NCBI GenBank assembly: GCA_027943245.1
Contig: JANDJZ010000011.1
Location: 1 to 64,000, forward strand
DNA length: 64,000 bases
Source: Acanthamoeba sp. SK_2022b
Lineage: Eukaryota > Discosea > Longamoebia > Acanthamoebidae
Direction: 5' to 3'
Shown: in pieces, positions 32,222 through 43,800 of the stretch
Position numbering within the stretch: position 1 is the stretch's first letter
Layout of the letters: each line of letters begins with the position of its first letter
Made by a program: the position numbers and the translations under genes
The notes under the pieces: model-generated
Database searches by the model: none
What the model was told of the DNA's origin: nothing
Seen by the model: the letters and a program-made list of their open reading frames with translations, nothing else

Positions 32222-32459
32222 GCTCTCGATCTCTCGCTCTCCCTCTCCCTCTCCCTCCCCCTCTCCCTCTCCCTCTCGCTCTCCCTCTCGCTCTCCCTCT
32301 CGCTCTCCCTCTCGCTCTCGCTCTCTCCCTCTCCCTCTCGCTCTCCCTCTCGCTCTCCCTCTCGCTCTCCCTCTCGCTCTCGCTCTTGCTCTCGCTCTCG
32401 CTCTCGCTCTTGCTCTCGCTCTCGCTCTCGCTTTCCCTCTTGCTCTCTCTCTCGCTCTC
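32222..32459. repeat. CTCTCGCTCTCC minisatellite, copy 1 (~240 bp)
   Basis: Pyrimidine-rich tract of CTCTCG and CTCTCC units with no A. It is followed by ATGAACATGAGTGGGTCGG in both this copy and the 38.0-38.7 kb copy. Ser/Leu- and Arg/Glu-rich frames through it are artefacts. Confidence 0.9.
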
Positions 32460-33080
32460 ATGAACATGAGTGGGTCGGAGAAGCAGAACCTCCTCTCTCT
32501 CTCTCTGGTCAAGGGCGGCATGCTCCCATCTCATTCTCAAGGCCCCTGTACCACACACACACACGTAACACACAACCTGTATATGTATATGTATACACCA
32601 CACACAACACGCACTTACTCCAACGTTGGCCTGCACCATGTGCGGGTGTCCCCCTTTTGGCTCGTGATTTGTTGCGTGTGCATGAGATGGTGCTTCAACA
32701 CCACCCAAGGTTGGTGTGTGTGCTTGTGTGAAACTGGCATCAAACAATGCACACTCTTGTGGGTACTGTTTATTACTACAACATTTTGTTTTGTTTTAGG
32801 AAAAAAATATCCATCAACACGATAAATTCGTATCCAGAATAGGAAAAAGGGAAAATTGAACAAAAGGTAGGTATAGCAAGTGATGTGCCATCACCTTCTG
32901 CAGTGCTTGATGTACCCAGGTAGATTTCAGCAGGTGCTATTCCACCTTGGTGCTTTGGCTATTGACCTGTATGTGTAGCCTTGATCCATCCAGATCCACA
33001 TGGATAGCTCATGGTACCGTAGTACCATTATGTTGAACTCCTCCTTCCAATAGGCTTTTATCATGGTGTCTAATCATAAT
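32460..33080. repeat. Flank shared with 38690-39110, in part inverted
   Basis: GAGTGGGTCGGAGAAGCAGA through TACCACACACACAC is shared with 38695-38800. The block with CCAACGTTGGCCTGCACCATG (32620-32680) occurs in reverse orientation at 38832-38897. CAAAAGGTAGGTATAGCAAG is shared again in direct orientation (32865 and 39035). Confidence 0.7.
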
Positions 33081-33093
33081 CTTTCTAACAGAA

Positions 33094-33763
33094 TGTTCAG
33101 AAAAAAGTAACAATGTCACTTTTTAACGAACCTAAAAATGCCTGTACATGACCCAAGGTATTTTCTTGAACACTCCATTCTATGCATTTTGTACATTTCA
33201 ATATCACTTTTTCATCATAAAAGATCTGCACCCACAAGAGAAGTGTTGAACCGATGCACATCATTTCTTCCACCCCAGCCCAGAGATGTACATATATTAG
33301 GTGAGATACAAGGTATTCAGAAGAAATTTCACTTTATGCATAGATCTTGACCAAATTTGAGCTGTAGCATGTGCAAAACAGGCATGTCGTCACAAAATCA
33401 CTCAGACCCGATGTGCATTGGTACCAAGACATTAAAGATGTTTGTGAAAAACCAGTTCTTCATGTTATGTGTTTTTTACTACCCACCAAGACATTCAGCC
33501 ACTGTTTTCAATTGGCACCAAGGTACTGAAAAACTTTTTTGAAGGGTTAGAAGAGATCAAGTTCCAACAATTTAAACATAATCCATGTTGACCAATGCAT
33601 TTTGTCAAGTACAAAACATCTGATTTTCAAAACTGTTTTACCTCAGTGTACAGAATTTGAAGCTTTTTTTTGAGGCCTGATACATATCTCAGTGTATTTT
33701 TATTCCATTTGTGTCTGAAAAGTGTACATTGTCAAAAGAGTCATTGTTACTTTTTTCTGAACA
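33094..33763. mobile_element. 670-bp TIR element, non-autonomous
   Basis: Both ends are 22-bp perfect inverted repeats: TGTTCAGAAAAAAGTAACAATG on the left and its complement ending at 33763. The inside is AT-rich with no transposase. The related locus at 46300 lacks it, giving an empty site. The GTTCAGAAAA start resembles the small MITE family in this window. Confidence 0.75.
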
Positions 33764-34064
33764 CTGTTTTCTGCTTTACTTTTTCGTTTTCTTGCTCAGC
33801 TGGTCCAGGACATCATCAAGCCCAACTGATGACAATTCAATCTGAGATTTAACATGAACTGAGTGCTCAAACCCTCCCTAATTATCCATTTCACCAGGTC
33901 TTGTGGGTTTATTCATGAGGTGACAAGAGATGGAATTCCACTGGTCTACTGGGTTGGTAGTAGCTTGTCCTTCTCCATCTTGTTTGTCTGGCACTGGGCA
34001 ACTATGAGAAATGACTTTGGAGGCCCATCTGACTTATCTGGCCATCAAGCACAGATTCTCAGAA

Positions 34065-34147
34065 AACTGGGTGTTCAGGAAAATGAGACAGTGCCTCTTT
34101 TTCTGTGGACAGCACCTGTCTGGGAAGGTGTCTCATTTTCCTGAACA
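34065..34147. mobile_element. MITE (GTGTTCAG family), internally deleted copy 2
   Basis: 83 bp: left GTGTTCAGGAAAATGAGACA, right GTGTCTCATTTTCCTGAACA, with GGACAGCACCTGTC between. It occupies the same site as the copy at 46620. Confidence 0.75.
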
Positions 34148-35114
34148 GAAATGAGTGCCAATTTTTTTAAAATTGGCCATTCTATTGTCCTCATGGAGGA
34201 GGACAAGTTCATCACATGATGCAGATTTATGCAGAGTGGTCCTTAGCTGCTGCTGTGGTTGTGACAAGACTGGCCAGTTCCCGTTGATGAGGATTGACCT
34301 TGCTGTGCAGTGTGTGTCAGAGCTCTTCTTCCTGGAAACCAACACCGCCCTGCACACACCAGTATGCGAGAGCAGGATTTTTGTACCTGCGCCTCATCTT
34401 CTGACTCACTTTGTCTTGCCAGGTCTTAGTACTGTAGGAGAAAGAGAGAGAGAGAGAGAGAGGAAACAGTCATTTTTGGGATACACAAAAGCATAAAAGC
34501 AAGGAGATGCCCCGTGGGGACACTGCGACTCCCTTTACTTGTTTCTAGTGTTCCATCCACGTTGCATGGAAAGCTCGAGCAACCAGTGACAGTTAGATTT
34601 CAAACTCGTGGCTACGGGCTTAAAAACCACATATGTGCACCAAGCTGATGCATCAGGTTTCCTTCTTGTTGGTCCTCGACCACCAGTCGTCACCAATTAG
34701 TAGCAAGAAAGGGAGGAGGGGGGATCGTGCACAGATATCTGGTTCAAGGAGGAGTCATCCAATATAAACCAGTTTCGACTGGGGGCTTGGTCCACCATAC
34801 AGGTTCCATTCAGCTCGCAAAGAAAGGAGCTTCAGTTGAGACACAGCGCTGAAGACGATGGTCCTGTATCATTCATGCTGGTGGCCGGCCTCAAACTGAA
34901 GGGACCAAGGAGAACTTGTGTCTCTGCCGGCAACTGCTACCGGCCATATAAACCAGTTTCGTGGGCGTCGACTTGGGCGGTTGGTCCAGACAACAGTTCC
35001 AGTCAGCTCACGCAAAGAAAGCAGCTTCAGTTGTGCAGCGCTAAACACAATGGTCCTCTTGTTCAGCTTGCGGCTTGAAATGGTGGAAGGGTGCAGAGAC
35101 CCTTCCACAATAAC

Positions 35115-35238
35115 CGTCCCGATTTTTTTAACTTGTCCATGTCCGAACTTTCAGTGTATCAAACTGAAGAGACCAGGCCTCAACTGGCGATACGCTGAAA
35201 GTTTGGAAATGGACAAGTTAAAAAAAATTGGGACGGTT
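35115..35238. mobile_element. Foldback MITE-like element, copy 2
   Basis: Arms CCGTCCCGATTTTTTTAAC and GTTAAAAAAAATTGGGACGG flank the loop CAGGCCTCAACTGGCG. About 124 bp. It sits at the same place in the duplication as 19187-19327, so it inserted before that duplication. Confidence 0.65.
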
Positions 35239-35289
35239 ATTGGAGAAGTCAAGCCTACAAGTTCTCTCTGCTTCCGGCAACAGCAAGGG

Positions 35290-35720
35290 GCGAGCTGCTG
35301 TCCATGAGAGGTCATAGGATAGTGGTTCCCCGTGGGCGGTGATGTGGGAATGCAGCCACAGCACTTCCCCACGACGACCCCCGTTCACCTGGTGCCCCGC
35401 AAAGGTGAGCGAGACCGCAAACTGTGAGGCGTGAGGAAAGCAGGAGCCACCGGCTACCAGGTGAGTGAGTGCAAAGAAGAAGTCCCAATGCAAAGGCTTT
35501 GTCGAGGCGCGCGGATGCTGGTGCCCCGCACCAACCAGGTAGTTGCACAGCGCAAACGCCGCAGTCTGACTGAAGCAACCGCCGACGGATGCTGCACGCC
35601 ACCGTTCAATCCAGCCACGTGATGCCACAACGTGGTGCTCGACAAAGGCAACGATGGGGAGGGCGCAGAGGAGGATGAGGAGTTGGAGGAAGTTAACATT
35701 GGGCAACCGCTGTTGGACAG
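35290..35720 (-). pseudogene. Captured gene fragment, second copy
   Basis: Same content as 19580-20011: relics of the 14.8-15.0 kb exon region and a Ser-rich exon. On the minus strand LQLLILLCALPIVAFVEHHV is open in another frame. No complete gene. Confidence 0.45.
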
Positions 35721-35730
35721 ACCCAGCATC

Positions 35731-37376
35731 CAGTAAAGTAAAAGTCAATGGAGTGGCGCAAAAAATGGAGGGTTGTATTAGGTGTTGTGAAAATGAAGTT
35801 GAATTTACTGGGGTGGGCATCCCTGTTGATAAGAATATATCAAAATGGTTATATGCCCTTGCCTTCCGTGGGGCTCTGAGCTTGATATCATTGTCCAGTC
35901 AGCCCCACCAAATTCCTTGCACCCACTGAATGATCTTCTCAGGTGCTTCACTGACGAAAGTCACACTCAACCATTCTCACCAACATCATCATAATAAGGG
36001 TTTGCACATATGCATATGTGTATGCAACACCACAAAAAGCCTGCAATTTTGGTGCATGTGGAGGTAGCTTGCTCTCTGCATATGCAATGCTCCTGCTCCT
36101 TCATTCCCACAATTACACCCACTATCTTGTCATGTTTGGCTTGTGTTGTGAAAAAAATGCATATGCTCTTTGCCTTGTTGATCAGCATTGTCTTGATGTT
36201 GTAATCCCATACTTGGGGCGCTGGGTGACTGGTTGCATGAGACCACTATCCAGGCACATCCTTGGCATGACATCCTGCATACATATTCCTAATACACCTC
36301 CACACAGATGATGGTGCATCCAATTCATGATCTGGGTGAAAATGATGTATGCACCAGTCCTAAAGAGCTCCTTTACCAACATCAAACCCCATGCACCACA
36401 TCCACACAGGCTTTGGTGTGCTTGTAGGATGATTTTGGGCAGCTGAAAGGGATCATGCATGATCTTCTATCATCAGAAATGAAGTTGGTTGTCAGGTGTA
36501 GTGCCTGGCCTGCTGATGCAGGTTGGAGGGCTGCATGCTCATTATGCACATGTATCAGATAGACTGGCAAGAAGCTTACCCACAAAGCAAGCCTAGACTA
36601 GTCAACCAGACTACTACTCCTGTATATTATCATTGAGTTAAAATTTGAAGCCCAATGCAATAAGGCTCTCCTCCTTTGAGTGCAACCCCCACCCAAAAAA
36701 CACAACAACACACAAACACAAACCCTCCCACTACAGGGAAGCCAGCATTGGTCAACCGGAAAAGCCTGTGATTTCGTTTTTTTGAAGTCATATCTTCCTA
36801 CCCTCCAATACACATCAGGCTAAGCCCTGAGTTCCGTCTTTTTTCCTAATGGTGCATTGGGCTGAGGGAGTTTTTGGCAGATTCCTGAGCTTTGGGGTGG
36901 TTTGTACAGGAGCTTGCAGCGTCCTGCTTGTTGATGGATTGAATGTGGCCAAAACACAAAAGGTAGTGCTTATGTATAGTGCAAAGAAAGACAAGTATAC
37001 AAGTGTGTTGACAGAGGCTGTAATTGGTCAAGATGGTCACCATGGATTTTCAGGTTGAGGTTGTGCTTTTGAGTAAGGCTGTCAGGGAGTTTGTTCAATC
37101 ATGTTTGTGGTTGGTCCTGTATTTTGTGCTTGTTTAACATTGCAGGTGATGCATCTTTTGCATGCAATAGGTGACCTTGGAAGAACTACCAGTTGGCAAC
37201 ATTACTTTCCAGTGCCCTCACAGGAAACCACTTGGACAGAGCTCACTGCTGCCCAACAAGGTTTTCCATGAAGCACAAATAAGTAGTTTTCAAGTTTCAG
37301 AAAAACACAGGAAAACGGAAGATAACAAAACAGAAAACACAACAAGACCCAAAGATGGAGCAGGCTGACCGGCACG
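35731..37376. other. Repeat-zone spacer
   Basis: 36000-36200 carries diverged units of the ~115-bp repeat family (CAAAAAGCCTGCAATTTTGG, CATATGCAATGCTC). The rest has no recognisable gene. Confidence 0.4.
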
Positions 37377-37500
37377 GATGCTGGTGCCTCGCACCAGGTT
37401 GCAGTTCGCCTGTGGCTCTCAGCACATCACCGCCATTGACCGGTCAGCTGGTGAGTCGAACCAGTTGGCGGTCCTGCTGTGTGGAGCACGGGTGGGTGGA
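37377..37500 (+). pseudogene. RCC1-repeat-like gene fragment, second copy
   Basis: The plus strand reads MLVPRTRLQFACGSQHITAI then DRSAGESNQLAVL, the relative of 31430-31610 on the other strand. Donor-like GTGAG follows AGCTG at 37450. Tentative. Confidence 0.35.
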
Positions 37501-37619
37501 GTTGCGCACGGGGTCGCCGCTGCCCAGACAGTTGATGGCCCAGGTGGTCGCGCTCCTGCAGGCTCCACAGCCCGCACGAGCAAGGCCGCGCCCTTCCTCA
37601 TGAAGGTTCCTCATGAAGG

Positions 37620-38001
37620 CACGCCGGCATCCTCTCGCCCCTTCTTTTTGCCCTCGCCCGGTACTTACCCTCATCTCTGCTCCTGCTCTTCTCGCGCATC
37701 GCAGTATACGCCGGCTCTCTTTTTCTCTCTATTCTCTCTCTCAGGTGGAACTGCAGACGCGCGGCGTGCCAGAAATGATGCTGCCCCTCCTGCGGGTGTT
37801 CGGTACTTCATCAGCAGGTCCAGTCGTTGGTTGGTTGGTTGTTGGTTGGTTGTTGCATCGATCCCCACCTCTTCTCCATCTCACCGGCGCGGAGCGTTGG
37901 GGGGCGGGGCACGCAGATCAAACGCGTACACCAACCCGCTGTTGAGCCACCCGCGCTTCCTGGGCTTCCTCGCCCAGTGCATCACCTCTGTGAAGAGGTA
38001 G
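37620..38001 (+). pseudogene. Gene fragment ending in a splice-donor-like site
   Basis: 37620-37735 matches 32140-32220. Later the plus strand reads SNAYTNPLLSHPRFLGFLAQ then CITSVKR, followed by AAGAG|GTAGTG. Compatible with a membrane-protein exon, but isolated. Confidence 0.35.
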
Positions 38002-38690
38002 TGCGGTCTCTTGCTCTCGCTCTCGCTCTCCCTCTCTCTCGCTCTCTCGCTCTCTCTCTCCCTCTCCCTCTACCTCTCGCTCTCCCTCCCCCTCTCTCTC
38101 TCTCTCCCTCTCGCTCTTGCTCTCCCTCTCGCTCTCGCTCTCGCTCTCGCTCTCCCTCTCGCTCTCGCTATCGCTCTCTCTCGCTCTCTCTCTCTGCTCT
38201 CGCTCTCCCTCTCGCTCTCCCTCTCCCTCTCGCTCTCCCTCTCGCTCTCCCTCTTGCTCTCCCTCTCCCTCTCCCTATCGCTCTCGCTCTCCCTCTCGCT
38301 CTCCCTCTCGCTCTCCCTCTCGCTCTCCCTCTCGCTCTCCCTCTCGCTCTCCCTCTCGCTCTCCCTCTCGCTCTCCTCTCGCTCTCCCTCTCGCTCTCCC
38401 TCTCGCTCTCCCTCTCGCTCTCCCTCGCTCTCCCTCCCTCTTGCTCTTGCTCTTTCTCTCTTGCTCTCTCACTCTCCCTCCCTCTCGCTCTCCCTCTCTC
38501 ACTATCCCTCTCGCTCTCTCTCCCTCCCTCTCGCTCTCGCTCTCCCTCCCTCCCTCTCCCTCTCCCTCCCTCTCGCTCTCTCTCCCTCCCTCTCCCTCTC
38601 TCGCTCTCCCTCTCTCGCTCTCCCTCTCCCTCTCGCTCTCACTCTCCCTCGTGCTCTCTCTCCCTCTCGCTCTCGCTCTCGCTCTCATGA
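38002..38690. repeat. CTCTCGCTCTCC minisatellite, copy 2 (~690 bp)
   Basis: Nearly pure pyrimidine tract with a 12-bp period, most regular at about 38280-38420. It shares both flanks with the 240-bp tract at 32222, so the two are length variants of one array. Confidence 0.9.
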
Positions 38691-39118
38691 ACATGAGTGG
38701 GTCGGAGAAGCAGAACCTCCTCTCTCTCTCTCTCTCTCTGGTCAAGGGCGGCATGCTCCCATCTCATTCTCAAGGCCCCTGTACCACACACACACACACG
38801 TAACACCCAACCTGTGTATGTACTGGCGCGCATTGCACATACAACAAATCACGAGCCAAAAGGGGGACACCCGCACATGGTGCAGGCCAACGTTGTTGTG
38901 TGTGGTGTCCTTTTGGAGTGGCTCCAACACTTTCTTGTGGGTACTGTTTTGCTACAACATTTTGTTTTGTTTAGGAACAAAATATCCTCAATACAATAAA
39001 TTGGTATCCAGATAGGGATAAATGGAAAATTGAACAAAAGGTAGGTATAGCAAGTGTTGTGCCATCACCTTCTTGTGCTTGATGTACCCAGGTAGATTTC
39101 AGCAGTGCAACCCTTCCA

Positions 39119-39190
39119 CCTGCACTCTGGCCTGTTTTTTTTTTTGGTTTTTTTTTTGGTTTTGTTTTTTGTTGTTGTTGTTGTTTTTCC
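39119..39190. repeat. T/G homopolymer-rich tract
   Basis: (T)9, (T)10, and (GTT)n stretches at 39133-39186. No function is evident. Confidence 0.6.
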
Positions 39191-39809
39191 CTCCCAAGGG
39201 AGGGCAGTCATACATAAACCACTCCAAAACCACTAGTGGTTTGAAATCAACATGCCAGGTTGTGCATCAACTTGGCAAAACTATGAAATGCCCCAGCAAA
39301 AGCAGATACTGATTCCAGCCACTCCTAGCCATTCATGGAGGCCAGCAAGTTGGTGATTGGGAAAGGACCATACATTTCAAACTTGCCTTCTCTACCTGTC
39401 TTGTGACTAGTCCCTACTATATGGAGAACTGCATCACCTTGGTGCCATACGGTTTTGAAGCCTGTAGCCAGTTTGACATCTATCACTTGTTGTTAGAGCT
39501 AACCTGGATGGATCAAGGCTACACATACAGGTCAATGGCTGAAGCACCATCAAGCCAGCGTCCATTGTCAATAATGTGCTCCCCACCAATAAAAACTGGG
39601 GAGGAGGGGGACATACACAATTATCAGGTTTGTGGAGTCATCCAGTATGATATCAACTCTACCAGCCAGTAGTGAACTCGTTTCAACTTGGCCCATGGTT
39701 GGTCCAGACAGTGAAAAACAAACTGTTCAACACTGGGTGGGGGCTTGGTCCAGACAGGTTCCAGTCAGCTCACAAAGAAAGCAGCTTTAGTTGAGATGCA
39801 GCGCTGAGG

Positions 39810-41515
39810 TAGGGCTGTTAATTCGGTTAACTGGTTTGGTTTTTCCAGGAACCAGTTTGAACCGGTTCAGCTGGAAGGCAAGAATCTCCACCAAAAAAAG
39901 GGAAAAAATTGTGACTTGCTTTTTGCTCAGTGAGGTAAGAGGAAGATGGAGATAGCTGAGGAGGAGACAGCTTGCAGTGAGAAGAAGAGGAAGAAGGAGG
40001 GAGGGAGGACAAGGACAAGCCCAGTTGGTAGCATATTGAAGAGACAAAAGAGGGAAGGGGTATGTGCAAGATCTGTTCTTTTCTCTTGGAACTGCACTTC
40101 AAGGCCCATCTTGAGAGGCAGCGCAACCTCAACTTCAATGAGCCCAAGCTCATGAAAGGGAGCTCTGGGCCAAAGTTGTGGTATGTAAGAGAGTAATGAC
40201 AGATAAATAAATGAGTGAGTGAATGAATGAATGATCTTAGTATTGCTGTTCCCTGTTCCAACTAGGTCCAGAATGCACTAGCTTTCCACATAGTGGACTC
40301 CACCACCTTCTGTGAGTTCTCCAACTACATGGGCTTCGCTGCACCTTGCCAGCAGACTCCAGAGTTGATGTGTGAGAAGCTAGAAGCTCCTCTCCATGCA
40401 ACTGTCATCATACAAGACCCTCAGGTACTTTTCTTCATCTTTATTGATGATCATGTGTTTCTAACTCTGGTTTAGTGATGGCTGGTTAGCCAAATCTCGC
40501 CAGCACTTTATTGTTGTGATAGTGGGAGCTACAAGCAATCATTGTGGAGCACAAGTTCAAGGACCTCAAGGTGATTGCAGACTGTCCCACCAGGTGGAGT
40601 GCCTCATTCAACATGGCCCAGAGAGTGGTGGAGCTCCATCCAACAGTGGCCCTGATGTTGGCTGCACCATCTGTTGTAAATAGGTCTATCTGGTGCTATC
40701 TACTCTGCAGCTTCTTCATCCACTGTTCAAGAGCTTCTCCTTCATCAAGGATCCAGTACTTCGTGCCCAGGCCAAGGGTGAGGCCATTGCCACTGTGTGT
40801 GCATACTCAGGTAATGCTGCCTGTTGTTTCTTGTATCTCTATTTTGACTTACTCCTTTATCTGATTGGTTTTATGTAGGTGGTGGCAATGCTGTTCTGTC
40901 AGACAGTGTTGCCACACCTGAGTGTGACAGCTATGCAGAGCTGTTTGGTCCTTCTGCACTGCCTGCAGCCACAACACTCTCCACCCTAGACCAGGAGCTT
41001 GCAGCTTATGAGGGCATCAATGCAGATGGGCATGCAGGAGCTCGCCACTACTTCACTCTTCTTGCAACCTCGGTTGCATCACAGCATGCATTCTCTACAG
41101 CAGGGTGGGTGGTCTCTCAGAGCCGCTGCTCTATATCTCCTACCACCACCTCCACCCTTATTCTTTATGTACTGGTGGCCATGCACCTATCATGGAAAAA
41201 AAATATACATATACACTGGTAGGAGTAGAAAAGATCATTGTAATGATGTCTCAATTGCCTGTGGTAGAAGGAAGATATCTGCAGAGAAAATGCATTTGGG
41301 TTTGCTTGAGTGGCACCAACAGGGCTGAGTTGGATATCCTCTCTTTCTCTACATGTATGCTGGCTCATGATGGTATTGGCACAGACCAGAAACTGCATCT
41401 GCTGTGGCCACCCACAGGGCCAACCAAAGCCGAGTTCCATTGCCAGAAGTTAAAAAATGATTTTTAAAATTCAATTTATGAGGCCATTCTTGGCATTCCT
41501 CCATAACCAGTTCGT
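39810..41515 (+). mobile_element. hAT-family DNA transposon relic, copy 2
   Basis: Starts TAGGGCTGTTAATTCGGTTA. Coding pieces: NALAFHIVDSTTFCEFSNYM (40270-40330); IIVEHKFKDLKVIADCPTRW (about 40530-40595); the FSFIKDPVL block, followed by an intron-like GTAATGCTGCC...TTTATGTAG (about 40811-40879). Last is the C-terminal hAT dimerisation domain with LLATSVASQHAFSTAGWVVS (41060-41120), matching the SxxRxFSxAG pattern. The right end (AGGAATGCCAAGAATGGCC complement at 41475-41500) pairs with the 31303 fragment. Stops and frameshifts make it inactive. Confidence 0.8.
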
Positions 41516-41525
41516 TTTTGCACCG

Positions 41526-41590
41526 CGGGCCGTTCTTGCCATACCATCCCACATTCTTGCCATACCATCCTGCGTTCTTGCCATACCATC
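41526..41590. repeat. 20-bp minisatellite, three units
   Basis: CGTTCTTGCCATACCATCCC with small variants, three times head to tail, directly right of hAT copy 2. Confidence 0.8.
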
Positions 41591-41999
41591 CCCGTCCTAA
41601 AAGCTCCGTCACTCCCCAAACAGGTTCGAAAACTACCAAAATGGGGCTGTGTGCCATGTATGCGTGGAACAAGCAAGACTGGGAACTCTCTTATTGGCGC
41701 GCTCTACAGCCCTCACCTTCATCACCATCAGGTTTGGAACGGGGAGGAACATCGTGCTGTGCGGGGATATGTGTATATATCATTGATATCAGGTCTGTTG
41801 GTATCCTCTTGTTGTTTGTCTGCTGTTGCTGTGCTGCATAGTGCTTCTCTTATTTTTTCTTTGGTTCTTCAGCCAGTTTATACAGTGGTCTCTTGCTGTA
41901 TCTGGTTTGGGGAGCGTGTCTGCTTTGTGTTTTGGTTTGTATTTTGATGTGTACCTGGTTGTGGTCAGTCATTGGGGCTGGGAGGCGCTGAGCTTACCA

Positions 42000-43800
42000 T
42001 GCATCATTCCATGCCCTTATTTGTTAGGCAGTAGTCAATATGGGTTGTTGTGATCCACAGTTGGTCTTCTGTCTTCTTGGGTCTTTTGGTCTGCTGGTAC
42101 ATGTGTTTGATGCACGTTGGGTTGAGCTTGCAAGCGTGTATGTCACACTTTTTTGGAGGTTGATCAGGTCCCTGATTGCTTGATGTTTCCATTGCTTGCC
42201 TGTCCTGCTGCAGTTGGTCCACTTCTTGCCTGGTTTTTCTGGATATTTAGGGAGACTATCATTATGATGTTTGCCATTGTGTTGTGGTTATATTCTGTGA
42301 TGGCTTGGCCATCCTCAGCATCTGCTGTGGGTATCCAGCTGGCCAGTTTACATATAATAACTATTATCTGTATTTTATTATTCTTTGGTTGGCTTGTGCT
42401 GTGTTGGTGCTGTTTATCTTGTTCCCGCAGTTGGGTGTAGGTTCAGTTTTGTTGGGTCTTGTCTTTCTGGTTCGCCTTTTGTCTGTGCTCATATATGAGC
42501 CATGTTTGGTTGTATTTGAATATAAGGTTGGCGTGTTGTTGGTCCTTGGTTCTGTCCTCAGTGGTGTTGGTCCAGACCTTTGTCAGGAATGCAATTGTTG
42601 CTGTAAGCTGTTTATTGACTTTGAGGATAGATGTATATTGTTTATAAGTTGAAGGAGTGTTTGTTGATTGAGATGCTCCTGGCCAGTTTGTGCTTCCTCT
42701 CCTGCTTGGCACTAGTGTTCTCTCTGCGTTCCTCTTCTTTTTTCCTTCTTTCCAGTCTTGCTGCAGCCCTTTCTTTGGCCACTTGCACATGCTGATTGTA
42801 GTTGGGGCGCTTTTTGCATGCTTGTGTGTTGGGACTGTTAGTTATGCATTGTCTGCTGGGGTTGTGTTGAGGTATGTACCATTGAGTTACAGGGCTTTTT
42901 CTTGGGCTTGGCTGGTGAGGAAGCTGTAGTTCGCCCAGGGTAGGAGTTTCCTGGTTTCCTTGTCCTTGCCCAGGTAGACTGATACTGCCACTGCGCCTGT
43001 GGTTTTCTTGACAGTTTCATCAGTCCAGGCTGGTTTTCCTGTTTATGTTACAGATAGAGACTGTGAAAAGTTCCAAGGAGAAATTCTGTCTCCATGGTGC
43101 CAGGAGACAGTCCCCTTCATGTAGATCTCATCATGTTGCCAGTGGAGGTTGTTCGCCAGTTCATCTGTTTGTGTAATGATCTGGTAGAGTGTGGTCATCT
43201 TGAAGATGAGCTCAAAATCAGTCAATCTCATTGTTATCTCTCCATTGGTAGCTAGGCAAACCACTCAGTTGATGTCTTGATGTTATACTGGTATTTGGGT
43301 GGAAGTTGGAGTGAGAGGGTGCGCCTATTATTCTCCTCATCTTCCTCTTCTTCCAGTCCTCCCCTAGTAGTGCGTCTCTAGGAATTTCATCACCTTGTCA
43401 AGCTAATCACTCTTCATTTTGATTGTTATCTTCTTCTCTGTGAGTAGTTGATTCGCCTGCCAATGTATTCTCTTGTTGTGTAGTAGTTCCACAGTCTCTT
43501 GGACATCTGTCTTCTTTATACCTGTAATGATTAGGCACTCTCTTTCAGGTATTGGTAGGTGGGTAGGGTTATTCCTGTTGATGTCAGCAGCCTCAGTAGG
43601 GTTTGGGATGGTTTTATTACCCCTTGCTCTTTTCAGTTTGTCTTCTACTTCCATGCCTTGATTGCTACTGCTCTTGCCTTCTCCTGACAGGTCCAAGTCT
43701 TCCTTCTCCCACTCCTGTCATCCCCTCTTACCCACATTTGTAGTTGGATGTCTTGCGAAGAAGCTGTGCATGTTTGGTTGAATTGATGATCTTGGGCGAT
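42000..43800 (-). pseudogene. Degenerate retroelement-like or unknown coding region
   Basis: A series of minus-strand open pieces, Lys/Gln/Thr-rich: ERECLIITGIKKTDVQETVE (43500-43560), TLSLQLPPKYQYNIKTSTEW (about 43265-43325), FELIFKMTTLYQIITQTDEL (43150-43215), TNTPSTYKQYTSILKVNKQL (42605-42665) and ICKHMYQQTKRP-like sequence near 42110. Order and composition recall a gag or ORF1 region, but no zinc knuckle or reverse transcriptase is seen. Frame breaks are frequent. Confidence 0.3.

Larger units (their letters stand above)
33000..34160. repeat. Repeat related to 46240-46760, interrupted by a TIR element
   Basis: Sequence left of 33085 (ATTATGTTGAACTCCTCCTTC) and right of 33770 (AGCTGGTCCAGGACATCATC) is contiguous at 46251-46440. 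The copy here carries an insertion. Confidence 0.75.
34369..35730. repeat. Segmental duplication, copy 2 (partner 18496-20011)
   Basis: Direct, highly similar copy, including the GA tract, CACATATGTGCACCAAGCTG, the foldback element at 35115-35238 and the gene-fragment part from 35290. After GACCCAGCATCC the two copies diverge. Confidence 0.8.

Noticed and set aside
37827..39015. 287- and 334-residue Ser/Leu/Pro-rich frames, and Arg/Glu-rich frames opposite, at 31.8-32.5 and 38.0-39.0 kb
   Set aside because: They are translations of a CTCTCG minisatellite; the apparent protein is periodic and changes with array length.
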